NCBI GenBank assembly: GCA_947377625.1
Contig: CANCGR010000174.1
Location: forward strand, 1 to 6,137
DNA length: 6,137 nt
Direction of reading: 5' to 3'
Source of the DNA: Gammaproteobacteria bacterium
GTDB lineage: Bacteria > Pseudomonadota > Gammaproteobacteria > Pseudomonadales > Pseudohongiellaceae
Shown here: in pieces, positions 6,108 through 6,137 of the stretch
How positions within the stretch are numbered: position 1 is the first letter of the stretch
Layout of the letters: each line of letters begins with the position of its first letter
Notes under the pieces: model-generated
The model's database searches: none
Told to the model about the DNA's origin: nothing
The model's input: the letters and a program-made list of their open reading frames with translations, nothing else
Translations under genes and position numbers: made by a program

Positions 6108-6137
6108 ATGAACAAACTACAATTGATTACCACCGCC
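6108..6137 (+). CDS. Start of a downstream gene in the same operon (3' partial)
   Basis: Only ten codons are visible (MNKLQLITTA), running off the window. The ATG at 6108 has GAGGA overlapping the previous stop region, about five bases upstream. The in-frame ATG at 6102 lies inside that Shine-Dalgarno stretch and is less likely. A Lys followed by hydrophobic residues suggests the start of a signal peptide or membrane segment, but too little is present to name a product. The gap to the DUF6152-like gene is eight bases, which indicates co-transcription. Confidence 0.6.
   Translation, partial: MNKLQLITTA

Noticed and set aside
1..6137. CRISPR arrays, tRNA or rRNA genes, insertion sequence ends, toxin-antitoxin or defence genes
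   Set aside because: No regularly spaced direct repeats, RNA-gene signatures, transposase motifs or defence-type domains were seen on either strand.

Overview
This is a chromosomal stretch that looks proteobacterial, probably from a gammaproteobacterium. The grounds are the E. coli-like layout of the OmpA protein, a beta-class-like glutathione transferase, a lipobox-anchored PQQ/haem c alcohol dehydrogenase, Shine-Dalgarno-led starts and moderately GC-rich codon use. The exact taxon cannot be read from the sequence. No tRNA, rRNA, CRISPR array or insertion sequence is visible, and it does not look like a mobile island.

Layout from left to right: the 3' end of an unidentified + strand gene (1-255); a bidirectional terminator; an OmpA-family porin/peptidoglycan-binding protein on the - strand (372-1496); a glutathione S-transferase just upstream of it on the same strand (1566-2201); a divergent intergenic region with a -10-like box and two inverted repeats (2202-2338); a lipoprotein quinohaemoprotein dehydrogenase on the + strand (2339-4519); a strong bidirectional terminator; a secreted alpha/beta-hydrolase on the - strand (4584-5510); a divergent intergenic region; a small secreted protein resembling DUF6152 (5692-6099); and the first ten codons of a closely following gene (6108 to the window end).

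Four of the five complete genes encode exported proteins: OmpA, the lipoprotein dehydrogenase, the hydrolase and the DUF6152-like protein. The central part therefore reads as an envelope/periplasm neighbourhood. The dehydrogenase should oxidise an alcohol or aldehyde with PQQ and pass electrons through its own haem c to the respiratory chain. The convergent hydrolase could release alcohols from esters, but that link rests on position alone. No PQQ synthesis gene is present in the window.

Several starts were moved inward from the longest open frame to an ATG that has a Shine-Dalgarno sequence and a signal peptide or fold start directly behind it. The points most worth checking are the D-Y-D metal-site signature of the dehydrogenase, which hints at lanthanide use, and the mature N-terminus of the DUF6152-like protein, predicted to begin His-His with an internal His-x-His, which could form a copper site. 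Neither is proven by sequence alone. I found no clearly new multi-gene system.
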